A DNA stretch of 64,000 nucleotides from NCBI GenBank assembly GCA_013399115.1, contig VXAA01000169.1:368628-432627 (forward strand). The letters are read 5' to 3'. This document shows positions 27,201 to 40,100 of this stretch, in pieces. The notes beneath the pieces were generated by a model that had not been told where the DNA came from, did not search any database, and saw nothing but the letters and a program-made list of their open reading frames with translations. The translations under genes were made by a program, and so were the position numbers. Source of the stretch: Anseranas semipalmata (Eukaryota; Chordata; Aves; Anseriformes; Anseranatidae). The first letter of the stretch is position 1; every line of letters begins with the position of its first letter.

Positions 27201-30200
27201 ACGTATTCATTCAGCTTTTCAATATGACCTTTCATTTTTGGAGCTTGCAGCTGAAACCTGTCTTCAGGAACACTTAGTTAGCAAACTTTCTTTAATACGT
27301 TTTTATGGGATTACATAATGTTAGAACACTTAATTTTACCCTCAGTGTTGATAAGTGTTTGGTAACTTATTTCTACACAATACATTGTTAATATAGTAGG
27401 AAATGTGAACTTCTGTAATACTTAGATCTTTCCCTTGATTTTTGTCTTACAGTGGTATTTTCAGTAAATCATTTATTAAGCTTTGACTCTTCTGAGAATT
27501 AAAATGTTCTTGATACTTACAGTAATTCTTACAGTAAATTCCATTAGAGGCCATGATTAAGCAGTGGTGTGTTAGGCCTGGGTTTCATTTTGTACCTTTT
27601 AAGTATGTAAATAGTCCCACTGACTTGGGTGGGGGATAAAATCTATATTATGGTGCACTTATTAACTTGGTCAAAATTTTCATTTTAATGTTTGTAGTTG
27701 GTGTATGAATTTTTCCTAAGATTTTTGGAGAGCCCGGATTTTCAGCCTAGCATTGCAAAGAGATACATTGACCAGAAATTTGTACAGCAGGTAAGTAGAG
27801 AGTTTCCTATGTCAGATTTAGAGATCTCTTCTCAGACTTAACTTACCTGATGATTGTACCACTAAGGAGATACTAAAGCTCTCGTTTTGACAGAGGGTTA
27901 AACCTTAGTTGTTCCAACAATGATTTCTGCCGAACACTAAATGAAGAGCACTTCATGTCACACAGGCTGTATATAATTAGCAACTTCAGAAACACTTTGT
28001 TTTCAGGTATCAACCTTAGTGCTTTGCAATGCAAGATTTTTGTATTTTGCGAACACAAGTTGTGTTTTTAATGATTTATAGCTTATTTCCAGTCAAATCA
28101 ACAATGTGCTGATTAAACTGTTGTAGTGCTTAGATGTTTGTTTGCTGTTTTTTTTTTTTTTTATAGAGATTTATAATGGGAAAACTTAGAGCAAAATTGG
28201 TTTTCCTGTGAATACTGTACATGAAATGTGTTCCAACATCTGTTAAGTTGTTACTGGATAGTGTCATTCTCATACTATTGTGTGTTAAACACGGAAGGAA
28301 AATCAAGTAAGAAAATGCATAGGAAAATCATGGAAAATTATGTTTCACCATGCAAAGTAACTATGAGCAAGAAAGTTAAGTGCGACATTAAATATAACTT
28401 GTCAAGGAATTAGGCTGTGTGATACCCTAACAATTTTTGTCCAAGGTTACCTCAGTGGGGATTTTTACCGTGTCAAAATACTCATTTTTCATGGAAAAGC
28501 TTGAGTGAGTGCTGGCAGGCCATCACAGTACAGCAATGAAAAGTAAAAACATAGATGGACACTTCCCCTTCCCACCTTCAGTGACTGTTTATATTTCCAC
28601 ATGTTTGGTTTTACTGTTCTTGTTTATAGATATTCCGTTCTGTTTTGTTCAACTTGCACACAAAATTCAAGCCTGAAGCTGCTGCTGAACTATTGGCCAT
28701 GCATATCCAAGTTACTAACTGGCCCATGGTTCTTAAGAGCCATGTTGCAGAATTTCAGTTCCTGATGTTTCACATGATCTTTCTCTAGAGTACAAGAAAG
28801 ACAGTGTAATGCACAACAAGCTATACATGGGAGAAAAAGTGGAAGGAATAGCGACCCTGAGAAATTCCTTCTAAATACAAAAATGAAATGAGCCTGAACA
28901 CATTTCTTGAACGGCTGTTTCCAGTCTCTGTTGCTGCTTGGTGCAGACATATCTAAGCTTGCAGACCTGGACTGAGCAGGAGGCCATAGCAATTACTTGA
29001 GATAAGTTATTTAGCACAGTTAATATTTCTGAATATGCTCTTACTTGGAGAAACAGGAGGAAAAAAAACCAACAACACTAAAGTAGTGGCCTATAATGGG
29101 ACTGGAATATTTTTTGATGCCTTCAAATGAGTATGGTCTTTTCTGTATCCTTGGAAAACCTTCTACATGCAAAAAAGTGTGGAAAATCTTGCTAGCTTAG
29201 TTTATTGGGGCATTTAGTCTGTATTAGAGAATCGGCTAATAATTTCACACTTTATCCTTAATTTTTATGAACTTAGATTTTTGTAATGATTTTTTATTAA
29301 ATTGTTAATGTTGAAATTTCTTGTATAGGAACAAAACCAAACATTATCACCACCCAGAATCGATGAGAGGAAAATGGGGTGGGGGTAGGGAGGTGTTTAG
29401 AAAAAAGGAGACGGGGGAATACTGATAGTAGATTCAGACAGAAATGAACCAACTTCTAGTCGCTGTGATTTCCCCCCACTCCCTGCTCATTTTTAATGCA
29501 TTATCATTCTGTTAAACATATGTCTCCCTTTTCTTCCCCTGAGGAAATGTGTATGATTCTTATCATAGACTTGTCTTACAAAATGATTCTGCAATGAATT
29601 ACAGTTTTGCTTAACCTTGAAGACATGAGTAGCTTATTGAAAGCAGTAGTACAGGATTTTAATTAAGAAATTGTAAATATATGACATAAATTAGATCCAT
29701 TCTAATTTCTTGAAGACCACTTACCTATACCACTTATAAAATTTGATCATCTCATTCTTAAAATTTCATTTCTTTTGATAGTGTAATTGTTAGAATGGCT
29801 TTGTTGACGTCTGTTGCATACAGACTTTTGATATGACTGAAATGAAGCTGCTGGGTTTGCTTTAAAAAATCAGCTTTATTAAAAATCTAATTTTGAAAAT
29901 AACATTGGACATCCAAACAAAATTTTAGGTTAAACATTCTAATTTTTCTAATGCAAACTTGTAAGTTCAAGATAAAGCTCAAATCGGTTAGTAGCATGAC
30001 AAAATTTAAGTCTTCTAAAAGTAATAAATTTCAATTTAATTTTAAAGTTATTGGAGCTCTTTGATAGTGAAGACCCACGAGAACGTGATTTCCTAAAGAC
30101 AGTTCTTCATCGAATTTATGGAAAATTCCTTGGTTTACGAGCATTCATCAGGAAACAGATTAACAACATTTTCCTCAGGTATGCTCTGTCTGCCTGTATG

Positions 30201-33200
30201 TCTCTCTAGGTTAAGCAATATTTTATCATACCTTCATGGTCTGCAACTGCAGTGATTAGTTCTTGAATGAAAAGACCTGGTTTTGATCTATGATCTGGCT
30301 TTCAAATATCTAAAATTTAATAAAGACTATTTCTTTGGAATCTCTCTTTCAATTTTTGGCTTTTTTCATAACAGGTTTATATATGAAACGGAGCACTTCA
30401 ATGGTGTTGCTGAACTTCTTGAGATATTAGGAAGGTAAATTTGATCTGACAGAAAAAATACGAAATGTTATCGTGGGTGTTTGCCTCAGCTTCCTTGCTT
30501 TGGGAGTGGGAAGGGGAAGAGTATAGTAATGAGTGATAAAGTGCAGTCACTGATACAATCTATTACTGTCTGGGTTACCATGTGAATATCAAATTAGGAT
30601 ATAGAGTATAAATTGTTGTTTTTCAGTGCAAATTTTAAAGGTGACTGGCAAAATATTTCTCAAGAGTCCTTGCTTGTGAGGAATATATCCAATAGAAGGC
30701 TTGTTCTTTGATTCAGACAATGAATGTTAACTTTTGACCTCATGTTGAATAAAATGCTTTAATATTCTGCTGGTTTTGTTTAAATCGTATTCAGGAAAGC
30801 CTTGTAACTGTTTTAGTTACTATTTTTGCCATTAATTTGCTAATTTCATTTTTACTTCTTAAGTTTTTTGTGGTAGCATTTTACTGGTTTTCCAAAACTG
30901 TCACAGATAGATTTCACAGTAGAAATATTATATTTTAATATTATTATAATTATTACATTTTTATATTATTATTATTATATTTAAATATTATTTTATATTA
31001 CTGGCTTAACTGAAAATCTGAAGATTGTAAAAGTATCATGGAAAAAATCATCATGAAAATCAAGTGAAAGGGATACCATTTTCTCAGATTTATCTAAAAT
31101 CTAGGGGAAAAAAAAAAAAAAACTCCTGAAGGACTGTTGTTTGTTCTACACTGACTCTTAAAATAAGATTACTGAATTAGTGACAACTTTTTAACTTCAT
31201 TTTTGGAGGGAAAAGTTGTTCAACAATCTCAAAACAAATGTTCAAACTGCACCGTTAAAATAGCTTAAAAATTATATGCCATCTATTTTTTTTTTCCTCT
31301 GCAAGTTGTTTTTAAAAGATTGTGTGCAAAATGGATCAGCTTCCTGATGTGTGTGAGCTTTACCATTACACAGCAAGACTTACTGTAGATTATTTTACCT
31401 AATGGAGGTCCCGATAAAAATACTTCAGCCTCATCTAATGAGTATTATTGGACTTCTACTATGGTTCTCCTGTATTCCTACCAAGAGGCCAAACTTGCAT
31501 GATACCAACACTTTAGAGATTGTGCATATGTAAAGTTATCTTATGGCTTCATAATTATCAGGTTTTAATTTACGGGAATTCTTGGTTTCTTGCTAGGAAA
31601 AAAATGTTTTATTTTTTTGTTTGGTTGTTTTTTTGTTAGTTTTAAGTAAAAATAAATCCTACTTATTCATGTTTTCAGTATTATCAATGGTTTTGCACTG
31701 CCACTGAAAGCAGAACACAAACAGTTCCTTATGAAAGTTCTGATTCCCATGCATACTGCAAAGGGATTAGCTTTGTTTCATGCACAGGTAAGCTTTTACC
31801 TATTTTTAAGTGGTGGTTTTCTTTGTTTTTGCATTTGAAACTAATGAAAATTTAAAGCAGTATGTGTTATAATGTCGATATTCCAAGGTATTTGTAAATG
31901 CGGTCTCAGATTTTTTTTTTTTAAGATCTTACATATCTTGTGTCTAAATGTTAATTTTGAGATAATATTTAGCATATATTAAAAGTGCGAGAATGTAACA
32001 GTGATTCAAAGTCACATTCACTGAAGTGGGAAGCTTTCTGGTCTGCTAGTCTGTCACACTTCAAGCTTCATTTAATCCCAGGACCTTGTTCTGTTATCAC
32101 TTCTTCTGTGTAACTGAAATGCTGCGTCTAAAGGAGCCTTGAGTATGGCCAGGTGCTTATTTCAGAAGTGCTTTTTTATTTCTAAAATTTCAGTGACTGG
32201 GGGAGGGGAAGGGTGTTGGATATAAATGGCAGAAATGCATAATAGCTCTGGATCAGCTAGAAATTATGTAGATCCATGACACGCTGTCAAAATGTTGCAG
32301 TTATTCATTTGACTTCCATTCTTATACTTAGCACAGACGTTCATCATCTTATTGGAGGAATAATATATATCCTTTCCAGTCATATGGCACTTGAGTATTA
32401 AATACATTTGATGAAAACTCACAAGTAATTCTGCTGTGACTAATTAAAAATTTGCTTTGTTAACTTAGCTCGTTAATATAGCTCCTTTATAGACAAAAGA
32501 TACAAGGAAATGAGTTTCTAATTGAAGTGAAATCATTATGACTATATAGCCTACAAAGAGGATCAAGTCAAGAGCTCAGTTAAAACTTCATGCGAGAATT
32601 AGGAATCAATTTAATTAAATCACTTGTCTTTGTGGTTTATTACTATGCAGTAGGCTGCTTCATGGAATGAGTCAGTGATATGAAAGGGACCCGTCACATG
32701 CCAAAGGTATTCTCATTGATAGATCAGTACAGCAAGCTGTCTTTTTTCTGTAATGTATTTAATCCGGTCCATTGGTACCTGAAAGGGTCCTGTAAACTCC
32801 GCTGTACCGGGTACTTCAAAGTAGCATTTGGTTTGTTGGCCAGGCTACTCACCCATCCCCTCATAAACCACCAGTGCCGTGTACCAAAATACCGCTTGGA
32901 AATGAAGCAGCAGTTTTGTCACTGTATGTTTCTGGTTCTGTGTTATCCTGAAACCAGCACCGAGTCTACCTTACAATCAGGAGTGGCCCAGTTGCTTTGT
33001 TGCCTCAGCACAATTTAGCCTGCCTTTAAAAGACAAAGTCTTAAAGCTGGCTAAGATTGAGCCTTTGTGTCTTCGAACAATAGATATATTGCACGGTAAT
33101 GCTGTAATGGGATTTGAGCTTTATGGGTGCAGTGTTATTTTTTGGATCCACACATACACATCCTTATCCTAAGGGTAATAGCAGTAAGTTAAGCTTGTTG

Positions 33201-34088
33201 TAATTACCTGTTTTGGGATAACAGGTCAAAAAAAAAAAAAAAAAAGGAAAGGTAATGCTTGAGTTCAAACATCCTACGTGTAGAAATATGCATGTAATTC
33301 ACATAAATAATTTTGTCTCTGATTTATACTGCGAGATGAAACATACTGTGATTTTTCAAAATCAGTCAATGAAATCTAGGACTACTGTACTTACTTCAGC
33401 AATAGGGTTATTGTATGGTTTCTGTACACGGCAGAGCTGTGGTTGTTTTGTTACCTATGTGCTAAGTAACTAAACAATATATAAATATAAGTAATTACAT
33501 AAGATACAGTATCACACTTGGGCCTGAGAAGGCCCCTGGGCAGAAGTTACTAAAGGCCAGGAGAGCATGCTTGTGCCTTCATCACCTTACGCTTCCCGGT
33601 GTGTGTTCCTGGGCGCTGCTGGGGACGGGTGCCTCAGCTGGGCAGGTGCTGTCCGAGCTCTTGTGGCCACGTGACAGGTTAAAATTCTTTCACGTGTAAT
33701 CTTACCACTGAATCTTAACACCTATTACTTGAGTAATGTGTGTGCAGTCAAAGTTGATTTAAAACTTCTCTTTTGACTGAAAGTATCTATTTTTTCCCCC
33801 AATATAGATGTTTGAAAATCCTAGCTTATACACAGTGTAATGTTAATACAGGAACTGAAGGTGAGAAAAATCTGTCTAGATAATGGATCTGAGTTAAGGA
33901 AGTATTGTCAAGTTTAAAAGTGATTGTCTTCTAGGGTGATAAAATTGAAGATTTTTCGTATGCAGGAATTTTTTGTAAGATAGAGCAGGCTTGTATATCT
34001 TGCTGTTTTAATTGCTGTTTTATTAAGTTTGGAAGAATTTAAAATGGCTATGTACGGGTGCTCGGGTTGTGTTTTTTTGTTGTTGTTG

Positions 34089-34122
<34 letters not shown>

Positions 34123-37100
34123 TTTTTCCTTATCTGAAGTGTTTCCATTATAAGTCGTGATATTTAGTCATGCTGCAATGTCCAAACAGTGTCTGTTTAA
34201 ACTAAATAACCATATGACTTACATTCTAGCTCGCCTATTGTGTTGTACAGTTCCTGGAAAAAGATACAACTTTAACAGAGCCTGTAAGTGTTTTTCAGTT
34301 GAATGTTTTTCTATTTTTAATTTCAATGTACTATTTCAGTGCAGCTCATTCGAACTGCATAGCAGTGCTATCTGTGATATCTTGATTAATGATCCATAGG
34401 CATTTTGGGGGGGGGGGGGGTTAAATCTAGGACAGCTGTTAAGAAACTGGGTTTGAAAGTGCAGTTCTCTTAGCCTGTGACCAAGATGGAGCACAAATAC
34501 AAATAAAAGTTTGAACCACTGAGATCATGTCAATCATCTCGTATGAGGACTTATGTCACAACTGCATTCCCTCCTGGTAACAACTAAAATTTCAATATTT
34601 TTGTGCTGATGGCTTGTGCCTAGCATAAATTTGAAATATTTCAGGGAACACACAGTCCCAAAATAAAAATGAGAAAGAGTAACAACACTTCTTTTAGACA
34701 GGAAGAACTGTGACATTCCCAATGTGACGTTTCTTTTCTGTCTTCCCAGTCACTGGGGTGCCTCTTGGCACTTCCAGTGCAGGTGCTTCAGGCATCGGTG
34801 GCTTTTGCCAGGCTGAATCCCCCCTGCCACACGCTGGCAGCTCAGCCAGCGTGGGGATGGAAGTGCCTTGTGCCAGTAGTTTGGCAATGCCTATAAAGAA
34901 GAATGCAGGCAGGGCAGCGCAGCAGCTTGTGGGGAAACAGACTGATGTCAGACCAGCTGGAACAGAAGCTGTTAGTTTGACAATCTGAAGCCTTTCCATC
35001 AGGGATATGTTGAAATTGAAATACTTCATCGCTTTTTGTGACAGAAAAGGGAAGAGCTTATGTGTTTGTTTTGTTTTGTGGAAACAATGTTGATCTTCAC
35101 CAATTTTTCAGTGGAAGCGTGTTTTCTGCAGGGTCACTTAGTATTGGCGTTCCTCATCAGAAAACCAGTTATTATGTTGGTGGTGGAAGTAGGCCTGACT
35201 GTCTATAAATTTGTCCTGTCTGCTTGAAGAACCTTCCTTCCCGCTGCGCTGCAGTGTTGCCAGCTGGACTGGTCAATAAACTTATTTTGTTTGATAGGGT
35301 GAGGACACAGGAATTGCATAAGCTTTGTTCCTCAAGCCAAGTGATAAAACAATCCAGGCACTCTGACAGTTAAAGTTGACACGTGAGCAGCAAATGTGTA
35401 GCATTACGTAAAAACCTGCAAGACTGAATGAAGTGACAACGTGACAAAGTCAGAACTTTCTGATGTGAATTTACAGAACTGTGATACGGGATCCAAGCCC
35501 AAACTTTGAAGCGAGAAGGCAGGTCTTTTTGACATAGGAGTGCCACAGTACAATTCTGACACTTCACCTGGGTCATAGTATACAATTCTGGTCGCCTCTC
35601 CATCAGTAAAGATGAATTCAGAATGGAGAAGACACGAGACCTTGCTGGAGAGTCACTGCCTGTGCTTGGTCATTAACTTGAACATATAGTAAAACTAGTT
35701 TTATAAAGGAGGACTAAAAGTTAATATACGGTAGTAAGTGAAGCTTTGAGAAACTATCTGAAATGCTTGAAATGTAAACGTTAAAATTTGATGGGGCAAC
35801 TGATGAAATAGCGTTTGGATTTTTTTGTTTGGCTTTAAGTCAAGTGGTATTTTAAGAACTCCATCAGAAGCCTATCTTCATGAGTACCTCACTGTTATTT
35901 TTCTGGCAGGAATTGTCACTCAGGGTCAATTCAGAGGACGTTCAGTCCGAGCTCTTGTAACTATGGTAGTGTGCCTTAGGTCAGTCCTGATGTTTGCAGA
36001 GCTGACAAGAAGAGCTCATTACCTAACCCTGCTAAGTGCCATAGTCGTTATATTGAAGAGATTACATTTCGTGAGAATCAGGCTAAACATAAGTTGTCTA
36101 GCAGGTGTCTGCTGTTGTAAGTCAACTTTATCGGAATTTTGTAGCCCAGGGAGGAGTATTAATCGTGTGCATTTTGTGTAGTAAGAGCAGTAAGACTTCA
36201 GATCTGCATTCATCTATTTCTTGGAATAAAATCTTTGAACTTAAATGTGCATGTATCAGCTTTTTTATATGAAAACCTGGTCAAGCTCAAAACTGATACT
36301 TTCTGTAAAGAGCAAGGATTAGGTATGTTGTTGACGTCTGCACTTTTCATATTAGGAACATGTTTTTTCTTTGTCAAGTTAAGAAGTTGAGAACGTGAGT
36401 CTGTGTAGTGAAGTATATTCAGCACTCATTACCGAGTGCTGGAAACTGGACTGTTGTAGCTAACCCAGTTTTGTGCTTCCAAGACCAGGAAATTCATGCT
36501 CCAATTAGGAGGTGCATGGTAGGTTCTCACAGCTTTTCTTTGGCAAATGTACCCATCTGAAATTTTTTTGCTTTCTTGCGTTGTTTTGGGGGAAAGGGAA
36601 GGTGTTGGCAGAATGAGCTATTACACCTGTAAATGTTCCGGTTTGTTCTTTAAAAATACAAAATCTCAGTAGTGTGTAACAGCCATTCAGTTACAAGCTA
36701 ATTAACAACAACAAAAGTCCCTAGACTTGAAGTGTATTTAAAATGTGAATCTAGAGAAACAAGCGTAATTAATTCATGCAAGCCTGACTCCTTGAGGGTG
36801 GAGAAGCGGGTGAGTAAAGGACTGAGATCGGGCAATTTCAGGGAGATGGAGCTCAAAATTTCCCCTCCCCACTTCCCTGTGCCATCTGCCACAGATGTTC
36901 TGCTCTGTTCGTGGAGCCAGCAGCAAGGAGGCCACGTCAGTACCAGAGCAGCAGGCCAGGGAGCAAGCTCTGCCTTCGTGGACAGGCTGCAAAACTGCCC
37001 CGTCCGGGCTGAGCCAGGCCGCCTGCTCCTTGACCAGGTGTCAGATGGTGGCATTTGCACTTTGTTGTCTGTGTCATTTAGCCAGCTAGGTAGAACTTGC

Positions 37101-40100
37101 AAGGTTGAGGCTCTGCAAGGGATCTGCTGTTCTTACCGTGTAACTTGCTGGTTTTCTGGATTTGAGCATAAGAGGTTTTTAGCTGCCTGGGGTTTCCTCG
37201 TTTGCTGGGTTTCATTTGAAGTGTCACTCAGTTCTGTAGTAGCAGAACGTTTGTGAATCCTAGGATAAAAACTTGTGAGCACTTAAAATCATACTAACTT
37301 ATTGTCAGAAAGTCACTTCTGAAAGTACACATAGTTGTGGACAAAAAAGCCAGCCGGGAAGATTAAAAGAAGAAAAATCAACACAGGAAAAATGAAATAT
37401 AGAAGGTATTCACATAGTTGGGTAAGCTTTACAGTTAGGTATGATCCATTAGGTGCTGTTATATCATAAAAGCAGAGGTCCTTTCCTCAGAATGAAAGTT
37501 TATAGTGCTTGGAGAATGTTTCTGCTTCTGAAACATGCAGTTAAGGCTTTTTTTAGCCAGCATTAATTTTGTAAATTAGATGCCATGTCAGATGTTTGTT
37601 TCTAGGAAACAGGCCTCCAGTCTTTATGTTTGTTGTTGTTTCCCTGTTTCCCTCCTCCTCCACCTTGCCCCGCTTAGGAGCTGTGCTTTGTAATTAAGTT
37701 TCCCAAAGGGTTTTTTCCAGTCTTATACGCGATAGTTTCCAGTGTAGATACTGGAAACTGTTTTTCCTCTGTAAGTTCGCATCATTTCTAGCTTCCAGTC
37801 TTTTACATCTCAAATTAAAGAAAAGAAAAGGATGTGGTGGAAGACAGGACTCTGTATAAGACCCCGTTTGTGCAGTCAGAGTACACTGCTTGCTCTTGGG
37901 CTTCAAAACCTGACACTGAGACAGGTGCTCCCAGCGTATGGATCGGTAGAAAACAAGTGTTCTGGGCAGTCTAGCTACAGGGGAATTAAATTCATTTTGT
38001 GACGCTTGATGTTATCAACATGATATCAATTAATGTATGTAGTGAGGTGGGAGTGGAGTGGGAATGGATCATCAAAGACTTCTGAAGTGATAAGGTCTAA
38101 ATTATTCTAATAACCAAAACAAGATAAACATTTAAAGGAGACAACAAAGTATTTATTTTCAGTGGAACTACTTTTACCTGTGGTTTCTCTGGACAGAGGA
38201 AAAGCAAAGTAGTACTTTTTTATTTTTTAATCTTATCAAATATATAATAGGAAATTGTTCTGGTTGTAACTTGTTTGTATTTTTCATATAGGTAATCAGA
38301 GGACTGCTCAAATTTTGGCCAAAAACTTGCAGTCAGAAAGAGGTTGGTTTTGTCTCATGTTTCTTGTCTGCTGTGATGTAAAATGTAATATGGCAGGTCG
38401 TACATCTTACCTCATGCAGAAAACTTGCAGTTCTTGAAAATGAAGAGTGCTTGTCTTTGTCATGCAACTCGATGCAATTTTTTTATGTCAGTTCTTACTG
38501 TTGTGCTACTATGTTAAAAGTTGCATTCTAAGTAAGATACTGCATAGAGAAATAGATTTTCCAGGTGAGAAGTATTTTAGTAGTTATGGAGGTAGTCATC
38601 TGCAACACGACACGGACTTAGCAACTGAGATACTGAATAGAAGTCTGGTAAAGCATGCATACATTCTTTCTCATAGTATGAAAGTAACTTTAAATGGTCT
38701 TGGGAAATTCATTTCCTTCCGGTTGGCTTTCTTCTATGTAATTAAAGTGCATATAATCAGCAGTTTGACTTATGCCACCAGATCTCAGCCCTGATAGCTC
38801 TTGAAAAGTGGAGTCCTTTAACACCGTTGTCCCTGTTTGAGTGGTATTGAATTTTTTTATGCCACCTACCTAGTGTGTTCTGCTGGTTGTAATTTAAAAC
38901 AGATATTAACTATTTACCACCTCAGAAGCTACTCTGGAGATCTCAGATAAAGGTAACCTCTGCAGTAATTCTTGAAGAAATAAAATGTTCTAGCATCTTT
39001 TTAACTGTAAAGAAAAATATTCTGCAAAAGCAGCTCTGTTAAGTTTTTAGAGCAATTACATAGAAGACTTCCAAGATGGGAGCTGTAACCAGGTAGCTGA
39101 AGCTGATGATTGAATTCTTTCAGACTGGAGAGGAAAAAAAAAAAAAAACACCTGTGCATGTCTAATGCATTGCAGTTACGTCCATTGTTCGTTGCAGGAT
39201 TCAAGAGACTAATGTTTAAGATGTATTTTGTTTCTATTTACACTGGTGATATAAAACATTCTCATACTTTCTGATGTATTTCTTGTATACAAACAGGTCA
39301 TGTTTTTAGGTGAAATTGAAGAAATCTTAGATGTAATAGAACCGACACAATTCAAAAAAATAGAAGAGCCTTTATTTAAGCAAATATCCAAGTGTGTGTC
39401 AAGTTCACATTTTCAGGTAAAAAAAAGAAAAAGTATCAAAAATAATCTGTAGTAATTTATTTTGTGGTTTTGACCCCTAAACTTTGTATTTCAGGTTGCA
39501 GAAAGAGCTTTGTACTTCTGGAATAATGAATATATTCTTAGTCTGATTGAGGAGAACATTGATAAAATTCTGCCAATTATGTTTGGCAGTTTATACAAGA
39601 TCTCCAAAGAACACTGGAATCCGTATGTAATGTTTAACTATCTATAGTACCATAAATAAATTGTATTAGTCTACTGTTTCCAGTTTAGATCATAAGCTTG
39701 TAAATGTGTCTTCATTTTGACTTAAAGCAGATGAAATCAATGAGATTATGGGTGCTAAAATGGACGTCATTTTCAGCAATATTACACTTTCACTGTTCTG
39801 CATCGTTATGATGGAGATCTCAAATTTACTGAAAAAATAGGAGGAGATTGGATGATAGTCTTGATATTCTAATCACATTTGATCTTATGTGTTGGTTAAA
39901 ATGCAAATTAATGTTACTTAGACCAAAACAGTTTGCCAAGAGATGCTTCTGCTATAGTTGTGCTTTGCTGTCCTTTACTACTTCAGATAAATGCTGTCAG
40001 TGTCTACACAAGTAATTTTTGCTCCCCACCGAGATAAGGGGAAAAGATCCTATCATAGAAGAGCAGTGTCTGCCACTGTAAAGGATGGTAGGAATAAGAA

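Larger units (their letters stand above)
22647..27697 (+). other. PPP2R5A intron 3 (5.1 kb)
   Basis: Carries the palindrome pair near 23224-23269, the four-hairpin cluster at 23468-23564, a TG/TA repeat and a T-run ending in an ambiguous base at 25933. Otherwise non-coding and unremarkable. Confidence 0.85.
30435..34229 (+). other. PPP2R5A introns 6 and 7 (interrupted by exon 7)
   Basis: Intron 6 holds the ATT-rich tract. Intron 7 holds an A18 run at 33228-33245, a locally GC-richer stretch at about 33510-33670 and the TTG/TTA repeat. A 112-codon frame at 32680-33018 has no recognisable family. Confidence 0.8.
34284..38291 (+). other. PPP2R5A intron 8 (4.0 kb)
   Basis: Contains the G14 run, the nested inverted repeats at 34767-34867, a possible old LINE scrap near 35530-35645, and open frames of 118 (35825-36181) and 174 codons (36732-37256) without recognisable homology. 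Confidence 0.8.

Noticed and set aside
28625..28790. Reading '[44 protein letters not shown]' that hints at a B56-like or other exon in intron 4
   Set aside because: It is preceded by a good acceptor-like TTGTTTATAG, but the B56 chain is already complete across exons 4 and 5. The similarity is vague and no donor in frame was identified. Could be tested for a cryptic or alternative exon in RNA-seq.
35825..36181. 118-codon hydrophobic open frame in intron 8
   Set aside because: Hydrophobic residues follow from T-rich codons. No conserved motif or gene structure.
36732..37256. 174-codon plus-strand open frame in PPP2R5A intron 8
   Set aside because: No recognisable domain, mixed low-complexity composition, opposed by a comparably long frame on the minus strand, and no splice or promoter context. 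GC-richer sequence explains the openness.
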